A stretch of DNA of 64,000 nucleotides from Methylobacter tundripaludum SV96 (GCF_000190755.2 NZ_JH109153.1:124001-188000); one strand, 5' to 3'; numbered from the stretch's first letter, positions 1-10,573 are shown. The notes: generated from the sequence alone by a model not told the origin. A program made the numbers and translations.

Positions 1-209
1 TTTTCCAGCCTCGGCAATAGCAATGCCGAATCCTGAGACACCTTTTCAAGACCTGTAGACGATGAAAGGGTGCTTGAAATATTATCGAAAACAGGTTGCG
101 GTTCGGTCAGCAGTTTTTCATCTATTTTTTGGTAAAACAGATTAACTTCATCATAAATTCGAAAAAAAACTCTTCGGTTTTTATTTTTCGTCACGTTGAT
201 CTTATCCAT
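1..209 (-). CDS. PilZ-like N-terminal fragment, runs off the left edge
   Basis: Reading leftward from an ATG at 207-209 gives an open frame of 69 codons that continues past position 1. An AGAGGT ribosome-binding site lies about 8 nt upstream of the ATG. The N-terminus contains the basic stretch KNKNRRVFFRIYDEVNLFYQ, of the kind found at the start of PilZ-type c-di-GMP effector proteins (an arginine pair followed by a hydrophobic strand). The D/NxSxxG half of a PilZ site would lie outside the window, so the family call is an inference from this short stretch. The long non-coding leader upstream separates it from purL. Confidence 0.5.
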   Translation of the reverse strand, partial: MDKINVTKNKNRRVFFRIYDEVNLFYQKIDEKLLTEPQPVFDNISSTLSSSTGLEKVSQDSALLLPRLE

Positions 210-593
210 AATCTACAACCTCTAAACTTTATATTGCCAGGATTTGAATACCCTTATCACACTTCAATCGTTACACGCTGTCCAGGAAACCCTCAAGTAG
301 GCACCTTTAGACGGCGGCACGAGAGAGCTTTATAGCACAATCCGTTCGTCCGCTACTTTCACGAAGCTTTCACTCTATTGAATTAATATAATTATTCACC
401 TGGTGTTCTCGGCAACTGCTCCATGCCGTCATTCTTGTCTCTGTGTTAAATAATTCTTTAGCCTGATTCCGATAATGCCTTCACAGTCTACTGCACCTGA
501 TGCGCTCCCGTTGTGGCGGAAAGCGCCTTAGGTTTCCATTTTTACCCTCCATGTTTTCATGGACGGTGCGTAACATCGGTTAATAAAACGCTT
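210..593. other. Non-coding stretch between purL and the PilZ-like gene
   Basis: About 380 bases without a convincing gene. Just downstream of the purL stop (minus strand) there is a hairpin at about 548-571 with arms TCCATG/CATGGA and an AAAA loop, extended by ACC/GGT. A second imperfect stem with arms GCGCT/AGCGC lies at about 500-524. No run of T follows either, so they are not typical terminators. The stretch could be a structured leader of the PilZ-like gene. I tested it by eye against common riboswitch core motifs (c-di-GMP-I, cobalamin, glycine, fluoride) and found no match. Confidence 0.3.
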
Positions 594-3500
594 TTAACCT
601 ACCCAAACTCTGGCGTTTTTAAACAGACGCATCCACGCGCCATATTCATTCCAGTCATCCGGGTGCCATGAGTTTTGCACCGTTCTGAAGCAGCGCTCCG
701 GGTGCGGCATCATAATCGTAAACCGCCCGTCCGTGGTGGTCAGTCCGGTAATGCCGAACGGCGAACCATTGGGGTTGGCGGGAAATTCCGTGGTTAATTC
801 GCCATAGTTATCGACATAACACAAGGCAACAGCGCCCGCCTCCAGCGCAACCGCCGGATCCACTGCGAATTCCGCACGCCCTTCGCCATGCGCAATGGCG
901 ACCGGCATTCTGGAACCTTCCATACCGGCAAACAGGATGGACGGCGATTTTTGCACTTCAACCAAGGCCACCCGCGCTTCAAACTGTTCCGAGGTGTTGC
1001 GCATGAAACGCGGCCAATGTTCCGCGCCGGGAATAATGTCTTTTAATCCCGACATCATCTGGCAACCGTTACAAACACCCAAGCCGAAAGTGTCGGGTCG
1101 CTGGAAAAATGCGGCGAATTCATCGCGGCAACGCGAGTTGAACAAAATCGATTTTGCCCAGCCGCCGCCCGCGCCCAGTACGTCGCCGTAGGAGAAACCG
1201 CCGCAGGCAACCAGGCCGGTGAAATCAGCCAAGCTCACCCGGCCATGAACAATATCGCTCATGTGTACGTCGATACTGGTAAATCCGGCGCGGTCGAATG
1301 CCGCCGCCATTTCCACATGGCCGTTAACGCCCTGCTCCCGCAGTATCGCGACTTTGGGTCTTATTGCGTTTTTAAACAGCGCTGTCACGTCGTCGTTAAC
1401 ATCAAAGGTCAACGCAACATTCAAGCCGGGATCCTGATCATCGGCGATGCGTTCAAACTGCTGCTGCGCGCATTCCGGGTTGTCGCGCAAGGCCTGCATC
1501 TGGTAGCTGAGTTCGGACCAGCTGCCCTGCAATTCGGCCCGGCCGGCGGAATAAACAACCTCGCCCAAATGGCGAACGGTCAGTTGCTGTTCTTCCATGA
1601 CCTTGCCTATGACATAAATGCAATCGATCAGGCCCGATTGTTTTAACAGCTCCACGACGTCCTTACAGTCGCTCTGACGTACTTGCAATACCGCGCCCAA
1701 CTCTTCATTAAACAATGCCGCCAGCACATCATCGCCCAGGCTATCGAGCGTCAGGGTCACGCCCAATCGGCTCGCGAACATCATTTCCGCCACCGTAGCC
1801 AGCAAGCCGCCATCGGAACGGTCATGGTAGCTAAGCAGTTTGTCTTGGCTATTAAGCGTTTGTATCGCATCGAAGAAGGCTTTCAGCAGGCCCGCTTCAT
1901 CCAGGTCGGGACAGCTATCGCCGAGCTGGTTATAAACCTGCGCCAATACCGAACCGCCCAAACGGTTTTTACCCGCGCCCAGATCAATCAGGATCAAGGC
2001 GCTGTCTTCATCCGGTACGCGGCGCAGTTGCGGGGTCAGGGTAAGGCTAATATCGGCAACCGGCGCAAACGCGGTAATCACCAATGACAACGGCGCAGTC
2101 ATGGTTTTTTCGGCGGAATCATCTTTCCACACGGTTTTCATCGACAAGGAATCCTTGCCCACCGGTATCGCGATACCCAGCGCCGGACACAGTTCCATGC
2201 CTACCGCCTTGACGGTATCGAACAATGCCGCATCTTCGCCCTGGTAACCGGCCGCGGCCATCCAGTTGGCGGACAATTTTATTTTCTTCAGCGAATCTAT
2301 GCTGGCGGCGGCGATATTGGTGATGGCCTCGCCTATCGCCATACGCCCGGATGCCGGAGCATCGATCACCGCGATCGGCGAACGCTCGCCCATCGCCATC
2401 GCCTCACCGGTCACGGCATAAAATCCCGTTGCAGTGACGGCGACATCGGCCACCGGCACCTGCCAGGGACCGACCATTTGATCCCGCGCAACCAGTCCGG
2501 TGACCGAGCGGTCGCCGATATGGATCAAGAAGCTCTTATCGGCGACGGCCGGGAATGACAAGACGCGCTTGACCGCCTCGTCCAGCGTGATGCCGCTGAA
2601 ATCCAGTGACTTGGTGTTGGGTTTAACATGCTCGACATTACGGTGCAGCTTGGGCGATTTGCCGAATAATACCGACATCGGAATATCGACCGGCTTGTCG
2701 CCCAACAACTCGTCGCCGAGCGTTAAATGCTCTTCTTCGGTCGCCTCGCCGATCACCGCAAACAGGCAATGTTCGCGCTCGCAAAAAGCGGTAAATAGTT
2801 CCAACGATTCGGGTTTAATCGCAACCACATAACGTTCCTGCGCTTCGTTGCACCAGATCTGCATCGGCGACATGCCTTTATCGGCATTATGCACATTGCG
2901 CAATTCAAAGCGGCCGCCGCGATCGCAGTCGTGAATGATTTCCGGCACCGCGTTGGACAAACCGCCCGCGCCAATATCATGAATGGAGACTATCGGCGTA
3001 TCGTTGCCCATGGCATTGCAGTGATTAATGACTTCCTGACAACGGCGTTCCATTTCGGGATTTTCCCGTTGCACCGAGGCAAAATCGAGGTCTTCCGAAC
3101 CTTCGCCGGAAGCCTGCGAGGAAGCGGCACTGCCGCCCAGCCCGATTAACATAGCCGGGCCGCCCAGGATGATGATCAACGAACCGGCGGGGATCGGGTG
3201 TTTATCGACCAGCATCGGCCGGATGTTACCCATGCCGCCTGCGATCATGATCGGTTTATGATAGCCCCGAAATTCATTGTCCTTGCCCGGTACGGATTGC
3301 TCAAAGCTGCGGAAATAACCGGCCAGATTGGGTCGGCCGAATTCATTATTAAAGGCTGCGCCGCCGAGCGGACCTTCCAGCATGATGGTTAACGCCGAGG
3401 CGATACGTTCCGGCTTGCCGTTATCCGCTTCCCAGGGTTGCGGGAAGCCGGGTATTTTCAAATGCGATACGGAAAAACCGGTTAAACCGGCTTTGGGCGA

Positions 3501-4463
3501 AGAACCGCGACCGGTCGCTCCTTCGTCGCGAATCTCACCGCCGGAACCGGTTGCCGCGCCCGGATAAGGCGAAATGGCGGTAGGATGATTATGGGTTTCC
3601 ACCTTCATCAGCAAATGCGCGTCTTCTTCGACATAGCCGTATTCGCCGGTCTGGGGATTGCGTAAAAAAACCTGCGTAGTTGAACCTACCGCTACCGAGG
3701 CGTTATCGCTGTAGGCTGACAAGATGCCTTCCGGGCTTTTTTCCGCAGTATTGCGGATCATTTTGAACAGGGATTGCGCTTGCTCTACGCCGTCAATCGT
3801 CCAGTCGGCATTAAAAATCTTGTGTCGGCAATGCTCCGAATTGGCTTGGGCAAACATCATCAATTCGACATCGGTCGGATTCCTGCCCAACGTTTGAAAG
3901 CTCTCGGTCAGATAATCGATTTCATCATCGGACAAGGCCAGACCCAGTTCCGTATTGGCGCTAACCAGCGCGTCGCGTCCCTGTACTGTTATAGCAACAT
4001 GCAGTAACGGCTTGGGCTGATGCTGAACGAACAGTTCAGGTTCGATGTCGCCGTCCAAAACGGTTTGGGTCATACGGTCATGCAATAACACTTTCACAGA
4101 TGCCGATAACGGCCCATCGACATCCAACGTGTACTCAATACCCCGTTCGATCCGTTTAACCTCGGATAATCCGCAACGTTGGGCAATTTCGGTCGCCTTG
4201 CTGGACCAGGGTGAAATCGTGCCTGGGCGCGGCACGACCAGTAAACGTGCGCCCGGAACATCAACGCCTGCTTCCGTGGAACCGTAAGCCAGCAGCTGTT
4301 TTAAAATCCCGGTTTGACGGTCATCCAAGTCATTATCAATATCCACAAAGTGCATAAACCGCGCTGAGACGGCCTTGATTGCGGGTTCTATAGCCTGAAG
4401 TTCGGCCAGCAATTTATTAATACGGAAGACAGAAAGCGCGGAAGTTCCAGAGATTTTTAACAT
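594..4463 (-). CDS. purL: Phosphoribosylformylglycinamidine synthase (single-chain, large type)
   Basis: Cytoplasmic enzyme of purine synthesis: converts FGAR, glutamine and ATP to FGAM. The 1289-residue length fits the single-chain gammaproteobacterial form (about 1295 in E. coli). An N-terminal PurS-like region is followed by the two AIR-synthase-type halves (motifs [12 protein letters not shown] and [16 protein letters not shown]) and a C-terminal class I glutamine amidotransferase domain. In that domain GVCNGCQMM carries the nucleophile (about Cys1131) and PHPER carries the His/Glu pair (about 1254/1256). The gene appears intact and monocistronic. A GGCGAAA-type palindromic repeat separates it from bamC upstream. 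Confidence 0.98.
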   Translation of the reverse strand: MLKISGTSALSVFRINKLLAELQAIEPAIKAVSARFMHFVDIDNDLDDRQTGILKQLLAYGSTEAGVDVPGARLLVVPRPGTISPWSSKATEIAQRCGLSEVKRIERGIEYTLDVDGPLSASVKVLLHDRMTQTVLDGDIEPELFVQHQPKPLLHVAITVQGRDALVSANTELGLALSDDEIDYLTESFQTLGRNPTDVELMMFAQANSEHCRHKIFNADWTIDGVEQAQSLFKMIRNTAEKSPEGILSAYSDNASVAVGSTTQVFLRNPQTGEYGYVEEDAHLLMKVETHNHPTAISPYPGAATGSGGEIRDEGATGRGSSPKAGLTGFSVSHLKIPGFPQPWEADNGKPERIASALTIMLEGPLGGAAFNNEFGRPNLAGYFRSFEQSVPGKDNEFRGYHKPIMIAGGMGNIRPMLVDKHPIPAGSLIIILGGPAMLIGLGGSAASSQASGEGSEDLDFASVQRENPEMERRCQEVINHCNAMGNDTPIVSIHDIGAGGLSNAVPEIIHDCDRGGRFELRNVHNADKGMSPMQIWCNEAQERYVVAIKPESLELFTAFCEREHCLFAVIGEATEEEHLTLGDELLGDKPVDIPMSVLFGKSPKLHRNVEHVKPNTKSLDFSGITLDEAVKRVLSFPAVADKSFLIHIGDRSVTGLVARDQMVGPWQVPVADVAVTATGFYAVTGEAMAMGERSPIAVIDAPASGRMAIGEAITNIAAASIDSLKKIKLSANWMAAAGYQGEDAALFDTVKAVGMELCPALGIAIPVGKDSLSMKTVWKDDSAEKTMTAPLSLVITAFAPVADISLTLTPQLRRVPDEDSALILIDLGAGKNRLGGSVLAQVYNQLGDSCPDLDEAGLLKAFFDAIQTLNSQDKLLSYHDRSDGGLLATVAEMMFASRLGVTLTLDSLGDDVLAALFNEELGAVLQVRQSDCKDVVELLKQSGLIDCIYVIGKVMEEQQLTVRHLGEVVYSAGRAELQGSWSELSYQMQALRDNPECAQQQFERIADDQDPGLNVALTFDVNDDVTALFKNAIRPKVAILREQGVNGHVEMAAAFDRAGFTSIDVHMSDIVHGRVSLADFTGLVACGGFSYGDVLGAGGGWAKSILFNSRCRDEFAAFFQRPDTFGLGVCNGCQMMSGLKDIIPGAEHWPRFMRNTSEQFEARVALVEVQKSPSILFAGMEGSRMPVAIAHGEGRAEFAVDPAVALEAGAVALCYVDNYGELTTEFPANPNGSPFGITGLTTTDGRFTIMMPHPERCFRTVQNSWHPDDWNEYGAWMRLFKNARVWVG

Positions 4464-4483
4464 GGGTAAAAAAGATTCAAATT

Positions 4484-4550
4484 AAAGGCGAAAGACGAAA
4501 GGCGAAAGGCAAAAGGGTTTTTTAACCTTTCACCTTTCGCCTTTCGCCTC
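4484..4550. repeat. GGCGAAA-type palindromic intergenic repeat, copy 1
   Basis: Short iterations of GGCGAAA/GGCAAAA read toward the centre and are mirrored by TTTCGCC iterations on the other side. Together they form a long imperfect hairpin around TTTTTTAACC. It lies between the purL start and the bamC stop. Related copies occur at 46361-46427 and 46931-46991. It may act as a terminator for bamC. Confidence 0.75.
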
Positions 4551-4555
4551 ATAAA

Positions 4556-5200
4556 TCACTTAGCCAAATCAGCTTTGATAGTGTCGTGCAAAAGCGTCAG
4601 CAAACTTAAACTCGTCTCGTCAGCCACCGGTTTTTGTTCTTTGTTCAAGATAACAACATCGGTCTGCCGGTTGTTTTCCACTAATTTAAGAACATACTCT
4701 TGTTCAGTGACTTCAAACCCTTTGAAAAAAAACTGGACCTCGTCCCAAACGGAACCGTCTTCCACTTCCTTTTTATTCGGGTCATATTGGACATCAAACC
4801 GCCCTTCGTCCTGATTGCGATTGGTCACTTCAATAGACTTTCTGCTTAATGCTTTACCCACCATACGCCATGCTATTGCTGAGGGCGCACCGATGCGCAA
4901 GCGCTTTGTTCCCTCACCCGCGTCAACCAGTTCAACCTGAGTTAATTTCCGGTCTACAGTCGGAGCTGTTTCAGTTGGCGGGACAGCGGCGGCGACATCA
5001 GGGCTTTCAGCAACCGGAGCGGCGGCAGGAACGTTTGCGATTGAATCGCCTGCAAGATCGGGCGGCATGATCAGCGGTGGAATTTCAGTCGTAAACTGAT
5101 AATCTTTTTCTTTATCCGGAAATAAATTCTTTATAGTGCTGCAGGCCGATACATTGACCAAAACAGCAACGATAATAAGCGACCTGATTTTAGTTTTCAT
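4556..5200 (-). CDS. bamC: Outer membrane assembly lipoprotein BamC (short form)
   Basis: Periplasm-facing lipoprotein of the BAM complex that inserts beta-barrel proteins in the outer membrane. A type II signal peptide ends in VSAC with the lipidated cysteine at residue 20. A proline/alanine-rich unstructured stretch (about residues 40-85) is followed by one helix-grip domain (about 90-210). At 214 residues it is much shorter than E. coli BamC (about 344) and probably lacks the second C-terminal domain. The gene follows dapA with an 8-base gap on the same strand, as in the dapA-bamC operon of enterobacteria, which supports the call. Confidence 0.85.
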   Translation of the reverse strand: MKTKIRSLIIVAVLVNVSACSTIKNLFPDKEKDYQFTTEIPPLIMPPDLAGDSIANVPAAAPVAESPDVAAAVPPTETAPTVDRKLTQVELVDAGEGTKRLRIGAPSAIAWRMVGKALSRKSIEVTNRNQDEGRFDVQYDPNKKEVEDGSVWDEVQFFFKGFEVTEQEYVLKLVENNRQTDVVILNKEQKPVADETSLSLLTLLHDTIKADLAK

Positions 5201-5208
5201 AATCTGTG

Positions 5209-6084
5209 TTAAATAACTTCGGCCTGACGCATTGCGTCACGAACCGCATCAAAGCAATCTTCGGTCAACCACGTCAACGGTAAACGAATGCCCTTCCCCA
5301 TCAAGCCCATTTCGGCAACCGCCCATTTAACGGGAATCGGGTTAGACTGAATAAACAGGTTTTTGTGCAACGCGGCTAGTTTTTTGTCGATAGCTAAAGC
5401 GTTTTCTTCATCGCCCACTATCGCCAACATAATCATTTCATGCACCAGCTTTGGCGCGACATTGCCCGTTACGGTAATGCTGCCGTTGCCGCCCAACAAA
5501 CAAAACTCGCGACTGGTCGCATCGTCGCCGGTATAAATCGCAAAATCGTCACCGGTCAGATCGCGGATTTTTTTAACTCTGGACAAATCCCCGGTCGCCT
5601 CTTTAACGCCGACGATATTCTTGACATGAGACAGGCGTCCAACGGTTTCCGGCAGCATATCGCAAGCGGTACGTCCCGGCACATTGTATAAAATCTGGGG
5701 AATGTCGACGGCATCGCTAATGGCTTTGTGATGCAGGTACAAGCCTTCCTGAGTCGGCTTGTTGTAATAGGGGGTAACAATCAGACAGGCATCGGCGCCG
5801 GCTTCTTTGGCCAGGCGGGTCAGGTTGATCGCTTCGGTAGTTGAGTTTGCACCGGTTCCGGCAATAACCGGTATCCTGCCGCCGACATATTCAACAATCG
5901 ACTTGATCACATCGCAGTGCTCGTGCTCATCCAGCGTCGCCGACTCGCCTGTGGTGCCGACGGCAACCAGGGCATCGGTCCCTTCTGTGATATGAAATTC
6001 CACCAGCCTTCTTAAGCTTTCCTTGTCCACCGCACCGCGTTCATCCATCGGTGTTACTAAAGCGACGATACTACCTTGAATCAT
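5209..6084 (-). CDS. dapA: 4-hydroxy-tetrahydrodipicolinate synthase
   Basis: Catalyses the first committed step of lysine and meso-diaminopimelate synthesis, condensing pyruvate with aspartate semialdehyde. The 291-residue TIM barrel has the Schiff-base lysine in GVKEATGD (Lys161), the catalytic tyrosine in ILYNVPGR (Tyr133) and the threonine pair in GTTGES (44-45). All active-site motifs are present. It is transcribed ahead of bamC in an apparent two-gene operon. Confidence 0.97.
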   Translation of the reverse strand: MIQGSIVALVTPMDERGAVDKESLRRLVEFHITEGTDALVAVGTTGESATLDEHEHCDVIKSIVEYVGGRIPVIAGTGANSTTEAINLTRLAKEAGADACLIVTPYYNKPTQEGLYLHHKAISDAVDIPQILYNVPGRTACDMLPETVGRLSHVKNIVGVKEATGDLSRVKKIRDLTGDDFAIYTGDDATSREFCLLGGNGSITVTGNVAPKLVHEMIMLAIVGDEENALAIDKKLAALHKNLFIQSNPIPVKWAVAEMGLMGKGIRLPLTWLTEDCFDAVRDAMRQAEVI

Positions 6085-6170
6085 GAAATCTCTCGATCAG
6101 AATTAATGCTGTTACAAAATTGTCGCCATTATAACAAGCAAATAACTAAAACTCAGCCTGATACGTAATT

Positions 6171-6617
6171 TTACGGGTATTTAGCTAAAAACCGATCCAG
6201 CGCATTGGCGAAATCCTGCTTGTCTCGCTGTCCAAGAGGCGGAGGCCCTCCCGATGTTTGTCCTGCACTGCGCATTTCCTCCATAAAATCACGCATGGCT
6301 AATCGCTCCCTGATATTTTCTTTAGTATAGAGCTCGCCTCTGGGATTAATGGCATGGGCATTTTTGGCTATCACTTCAGCCGCCAGCGGAATGTCAGCGG
6401 TTATCACCAGATCATTTTTCTGCAAGTGTTTGACAATGTAATTGTCAGCTACATCGAAGCCGCCCGAGACCTGCACCGCACTGATAACTTTGGATGGCGG
6501 TATGGTTAAAAACTGATTGGCCACCAATGTCAGCGGCAACCGCCTTCGTTCCGCCGCGCGAAATAAAACATCTTTAATCGCATTAGGACACGCGTCCGCA
6601 TCAACCCAAATCCTCAT
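6171..6617 (-). CDS. yaiI: YaiI/YqxD family (UPF0178, DUF188) protein
   Basis: A PIN-like fold family of unproven function. The protein starts [18 protein letters not shown], the hallmark acidic N-terminus of the family, and has the conserved DNYIVKHL and [10 protein letters not shown] segments. It ends in a Gly/Pro-rich loop before a terminal helix. I chose the internal ATG at 6617 because the family begins there and AAAGAGC lies just upstream; a longer frame to 6692 adds 25 residues unlike the family. It is divergent from deaD. Confidence 0.92.
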   Translation of the reverse strand: MRIWVDADACPNAIKDVLFRAAERRRLPLTLVANQFLTIPPSKVISAVQVSGGFDVADNYIVKHLQKNDLVITADIPLAAEVIAKNAHAINPRGELYTKENIRERLAMRDFMEEMRSAGQTSGGPPPLGQRDKQDFANALDRFLAKYP

Positions 6618-6737
6618 AATCAAGCTCTTTATCCAGTTAATTTTGCTGCAAATGTTAATATAGTGCGTTATAATACTCTGATAAACAAACACATTTCTCC
6701 GCGCTTACGCGCCTTCTAGCTTCCAACAGGTAAATCC

Positions 6738-8528
6738 ATGTCCAATGATGTTTCTACATTACCCTCTTTTAGTGATTTAGCTCTGATTGAACCGGTGCTA
6801 AGAGCACTGAAAGATGTCGGTTATGAAACACCTTCGCCCATACAAGCACAAACCATCCCGCTCCTACTGCAAGGCAAAGACGTTCTGGGGCAAGCACAAA
6901 CAGGCACCGGTAAGACCGCCGCCTTTGCATTACCCATTTTGTCGCGCATCGACCTCAAGCAAAAAGACCCGCAAGTGCTGGTTCTGGCGCCAACTCGCGA
7001 ACTGGCCATTCAGGTGGCAGAAGCGTTTCAACGTTATGCCGCGCACTTAAAAGGTTTCCATGTTCTGCCTATCTACGGCGGACAAGACTACACTACCCAG
7101 CTACGCCAGCTAAAACGCGGCGCTCATGTGGTTGTCGGCACACCAGGCCGGGTTATGGATCACATGCGTAAAGGCACGTTAAACCTGAAAGGTCTCGGCT
7201 TTCTGGTTCTTGATGAAGCCGACGAAATGCTGCGTATGGGCTTTATTGATGACGTGGAATGGATTCTTGACCAAATTCCGGAAAAAAGACAAATAGCCTT
7301 ATTTTCTGCGACCATGCCTTCGGTTATTCGCAAAATCGCTCAGCAATATCTTAATGAGCCTGAACATATCACCATCAAAGTCACCACCGCATCCGCTGAA
7401 AACATACGCCAACGCTATTGGCTGGTCAGCGGTGTACATAAGCTGGACGCGCTAACCCGGATTCTGGAAGCGGAAACGTTTGACGGCATGATTATCTTTG
7501 TCAGAACCAAAACTTCAACCGTTGAGCTGGCAGAAAAACTGGAAGCGCGCGGTTATTCCGCCGCCGCGATTAACGGCGACATGTCTCAAGCGTTACGTGA
7601 GCGCGCCATTGCCAACCTGAAAAACGGCAAACTGGACATCTTAATAGCGACTGACGTTGCTGCTCGCGGACTGGACGTAGACCGTATCACCCACGTCGTT
7701 AACTACGACATTCCTTACGATACCGAATCTTATGTTCACCGTATCGGCAGAACAGGACGCGCAGGACGCACCGGCGACGCCATTTTGTTTATTGCCCCCA
7801 GAGAAAGAAATCTGCTGGCTAATATTGAAAAAGCGACCAAGCAAAAAGTTGAAGAAATGGGCTTGCCTTCAACCGAGGTCATTAACAATAAACGTATCTC
7901 TCGCTTCAAACAAAACATTACCGATACGCTGGCCGCAGAAGAGCTGAGCTTTTTCAGCCAACTGTTGGAACAATACCAACAAGAGCACAATGTAACCGCA
8001 TTGGAAATAGCCTCCGCACTGGCAAAACTGGTTCAGGGCGAAACGCCTTTGTTACTGCAAAATCTGCCTAAAAAATCTAAAGACAGCCGGGACGACAGAC
8101 CGTCCAGGGACGATAGATCGGCAAGACCCGACAGGCCGCAAAAAGACCGCAAGCCAAAGCGCGCATTCGGCGGCGGAGCGGATATTGAAATGGAAACGTA
8201 CCGGATTGAAGTCGGCCACACCCATGGCGTAAAACCCGGTAACATCGTTGGCGCCATAGCCAATGAAACCGGTATTGACGGCGACCATATCGCCCGCATC
8301 AGAATCCAGGACGACTACAGCACCGTTGAATTACCGGCAGGCATACCGAAAGAATTGTTTGAGGAATTGAAAAAAGTCAGGGTAGCCGGACAGCAACTTA
8401 ACATCTCCAAAATGAGTGAAGGCGCTAAAAAAGCGGCGAAAGACGACGATAGCGCTAAAAAAGTGGATAAAAGCAAAAAAAGGGTCGGTTCACCATCCAG
8501 ACGGGCAAAGCCAAAAGCGGCTGAATAA
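6738..8528 (+). CDS. deaD: DEAD-box ATP-dependent RNA helicase DeaD/CsdA
   Basis: Unwinds structured RNA; in E. coli it helps cold adaptation, ribosome assembly and mRNA turnover. Motifs in order are AQTGTGKTAAFALP (Walker A, about residue 55), PTRELAIQV, TPGRV, VLDEADEML (motif II), SAT, then in the second RecA lobe IIFVRTKT, ATDVAARGLDVD and HRIGRTGRAGR. A charged Arg/Asp/Lys linker is followed by the DbpA-type RNA-binding domain (about 480-555) and a lysine-rich tail. At 596 residues it is close to E. coli DeaD (629). Confidence 0.95.
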   Translation: MSNDVSTLPSFSDLALIEPVLRALKDVGYETPSPIQAQTIPLLLQGKDVLGQAQTGTGKTAAFALPILSRIDLKQKDPQVLVLAPTRELAIQVAEAFQRYAAHLKGFHVLPIYGGQDYTTQLRQLKRGAHVVVGTPGRVMDHMRKGTLNLKGLGFLVLDEADEMLRMGFIDDVEWILDQIPEKRQIALFSATMPSVIRKIAQQYLNEPEHITIKVTTASAENIRQRYWLVSGVHKLDALTRILEAETFDGMIIFVRTKTSTVELAEKLEARGYSAAAINGDMSQALRERAIANLKNGKLDILIATDVAARGLDVDRITHVVNYDIPYDTESYVHRIGRTGRAGRTGDAILFIAPRERNLLANIEKATKQKVEEMGLPSTEVINNKRISRFKQNITDTLAAEELSFFSQLLEQYQQEHNVTALEIASALAKLVQGETPLLLQNLPKKSKDSRDDRPSRDDRSARPDRPQKDRKPKRAFGGGADIEMETYRIEVGHTHGVKPGNIVGAIANETGIDGDHIARIRIQDDYSTVELPAGIPKELFEELKKVRVAGQQLNISKMSEGAKKAAKDDDSAKKVDKSKKRVGSPSRRAKPKAAE

Positions 8529-8605
8529 CCTACAACGTTGTGAAAGACCGGCTGCCTCATACGCATCCGGTTAAACAGATTCAATCAATAACATTGCTTA
8601 ACCAG

Positions 8606-8646
8606 CCACGAAGAAAGCCAAGGTAAAAACTTAGCGCTCTTCGTGG
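8606..8646. terminator. Shared hairpin between convergent deaD and dnaQ
   Basis: Perfect 9-bp arms CCACGAAGA (8606-8614) and TCTTCGTGG (8638-8646), followed on the plus strand by TTTTA. It lies between the convergent ends of deaD and dnaQ, so it most likely terminates deaD. The 23-base loop is longer than usual for an intrinsic terminator. Confidence 0.6.
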
Positions 8647-8669
8647 TTTTATGCTTTTAGTTAATACAC

Positions 8670-9395
8670 TTACTGATTCCAAATACACCCCCCTCCGGCT
8701 TTTTCAATAGCCTCCAGACGTTGTTGATGCGCGTTTAATTCCTCTTCCGTACAACGTATGATTTTTAATGCGGGACGATCCGCAGACAAATGTTTAATCT
8801 CCCTATTAACAGCCGCCCCTTCCTGCCTTCCCTGCCCTTCATCCAGCAACGAAGACTGTCCGCCAGTCATCAATAAAAACACATCGGCCAGAATCTCGGC
8901 ATCCAGCAATGCGCCATGCAGATCGCGGTGGCTGTTATCGATCCCATACCGCTTACACAGCGCATCCAGACTATTACGCTGTCCAGGGTGTTTTTTTCTG
9001 GCATAGGTCAGCGTGTCGAATACTTTGCTGTAATCCGTGACCGTTCCCGTCTGACTATTCAGCCGTGAAAATTCATAATTGATAAAACCGACATCAAACG
9101 GCGCATTATGAATGACTAACTCGGCATCCTGAATAAAGGCAATAAAGTCCTTAACAACATCCGCAAAACAAGGCTTATCCTCCAAAAACTGGTTGGTAAT
9201 GCCATGAACCTCAATAGCACCGTCATCAATTATCCGCTCTGGATTAATATAGGTATGGAACCGCTTGCCGGTTAAGCGGCGATTAACCAGCTCCACGCAG
9301 CCAATTTCAATAATTCTGTGTCCTTCCTGCGGATTTAAGCCGGTCGTTTCGGTATCGAGAACTACCAATCGATTTGTAAATGTTCGTTTATCCAC
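8670..9395 (-). CDS. dnaQ: DNA polymerase III epsilon subunit (3'-5' proofreading)
   Basis: Proofreading exonuclease of the replicative polymerase core. The three exonuclease motifs are intact: VVLDTETTGL (Asp14, Glu16), HNAPFDVGF (Asp101) and the DEDDh-type HGALLDAEIL (His160, Asp165). The C-terminal part beyond residue 185 would contact the alpha subunit. The 241-residue length matches E. coli DnaQ (243). In enterobacteria dnaQ is divergent from rnhA; here rnhA lies about 17 kb away. Confidence 0.96.
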   Translation of the reverse strand: MDKRTFTNRLVVLDTETTGLNPQEGHRIIEIGCVELVNRRLTGKRFHTYINPERIIDDGAIEVHGITNQFLEDKPCFADVVKDFIAFIQDAELVIHNAPFDVGFINYEFSRLNSQTGTVTDYSKVFDTLTYARKKHPGQRNSLDALCKRYGIDNSHRDLHGALLDAEILADVFLLMTGGQSSLLDEGQGRQEGAAVNREIKHLSADRPALKIIRCTEEELNAHQQRLEAIEKAGGGCIWNQ

Positions 9396-9586
9396 ACGTC
9401 ACCTTAAGACTTTTATTAATCATTTTTTAGTATAAATTTTTTAAGCCGACATTACTTATTAATTTTTCAAAGCCAATCGATCACCTTCGCCCCAACAAAA
9501 GTCAATCCTATCCTTTACTGTTTTTCTGTTAGAATTTAATCATACCGTTTAGCGTGACCTTTCCGCACATTACAGAAGACATTGTT

Positions 9587-9967
9587 ATGACCATCAAAAA
9601 AACCCAGCCCGATAGAAATAAACTGGATCAAATCGTGACCGATGCCAGGCGCAATCAGGAACTCAGGGAGCAGTCTTATCGCGGTCAGGCTCTTAAGTTA
9701 TACCCTTGGGTATGCGGTCGATGCACCCGCGAATTCGATCATAAAACCCTGACCGAATTGACCGTGCATCATAAAAACCATAACCACGACGACAATCCAT
9801 CCGACGGCAGTAACTGGGAATTATTGTGCCTTTATTGCCATGATAATGAGCATTCACGATACGAAGAAACCCGCTTTGACAGCTCAAAATCGGGTAAATC
9901 CACCGCGCCTGTCGCCACCCACAACCCGTTCGCAGATCTAAAATCCCTACTGGGTAGCAAGAAATAA
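9587..9967 (+). CDS. yajD: HNH nuclease family protein YajD
   Basis: Small HNH-type protein with a zinc ribbon: CGRC (two cysteines), the HNH core LTVHHKNHNHDDNP, GSNWELLCLYCHDNEH and a conserved NPFADLK near the C-terminus. Its cellular role is unknown; the fold suggests nucleic-acid binding or cleavage. I place the start at the ATG at 9587, with AGAAG about 8 nt upstream. A GTG at 9554 in the same frame would add 11 residues without a visible ribosome-binding site. Confidence 0.9.
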   Translation: MTIKKTQPDRNKLDQIVTDARRNQELREQSYRGQALKLYPWVCGRCTREFDHKTLTELTVHHKNHNHDDNPSDGSNWELLCLYCHDNEHSRYEETRFDSSKSGKSTAPVATHNPFADLKSLLGSKK

Positions 9968-9980
9968 TAAGCGTTGGACA

Positions 9981-10427
9981 TTATTTGAAACGCGTTTGCC
10001 TTTGATAAAAGCCTCGTCGCTGAACTTCAAAGCCGTTTTTACAACCGGATTCGATAAGATAATCCCTGAACTGGGGATAATGCTGTTCAAAATAAATACC
10101 GTATTTAAAAGGCAACGCAATAGGTAACGCCGATTCCCCAAGAAACAATTCTACAAACTCATCATCCTCGGCATTACCTGACTTATTAAACGAATGCACC
10201 ACCTGCCCATCAAGAAAAAAACTGTCGCCCTTTATAAAACAAAGCGTTATTTTAAGATGGTTGTTTCTTTTTAACGCCTGATTACTACAAATGGCGATAC
10301 CTTGTTTACTAATGTTAAGTATTTTTACCGGCTGCTCGCGGTGAAAGAAAACCGGCGTTTTTTTCAAAACAGCATTGATGTCGGTTCTTTCGTACCGTAC
10401 TTGTTTTCGGGCCGCTTTTTCCACCAT
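9981..10427 (-). CDS. PilZ domain protein
   Basis: Likely c-di-GMP-binding effector. The N-terminal RYERTDI segment supplies the arginines and NISKQGIAI is the downstream N-x-S-x-x-G motif of the PilZ barrel; both halves of the ligand site are present. No other domain is seen in 148 residues, so it should work by protein contact. The ATG at 10427 was chosen because GGAG lies 8 nt upstream; the frame extends 11 codons further. It is convergent with yajD. Confidence 0.85.
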   Translation of the reverse strand: MVEKAARKQVRYERTDINAVLKKTPVFFHREQPVKILNISKQGIAICSNQALKRNNHLKITLCFIKGDSFFLDGQVVHSFNKSGNAEDDEFVELFLGESALPIALPFKYGIYFEQHYPQFRDYLIESGCKNGFEVQRRGFYQRQTRFK

Positions 10428-10534
10428 GACGTCTACTCCAGATGCGTTTGATTTACCCAAATTCCCTTTCCAAATAAAGCATCTTCATAGAAATCGCTGA
10501 TGGTTTTAAAGGCCATGTTGAAAAGGAATTATCC

Positions 10535-10573
10535 ATTGAGAACAAGTTGATAGCAACTCAACTTGTTCTCAAT
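10535..10573. repeat. 16-bp perfect inverted repeat downstream of icd
   Basis: Arms ATTGAGAACAAGTTGA and TCAACTTGTTCTCAAT match perfectly around a 7-base loop. It lies between the icd stop and the PilZ gene start, both on the minus strand. No T tract follows on the minus strand, so it could be a factor-dependent terminator, an mRNA 3' stabiliser or a protein-binding palindrome. Confidence 0.7.

Noticed and set aside
96-335. Plus-strand frame of 79 codons at the left edge
   Set aside because: It overlaps the start of the minus-strand PilZ-like gene, which has a ribosome-binding site and protein-like sequence; the plus frame shows neither.
1245-2087. Long plus-strand frames inside purL (133 and 134 codons)
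   Set aside because: They are antisense shadows of a complete, motif-bearing gene.
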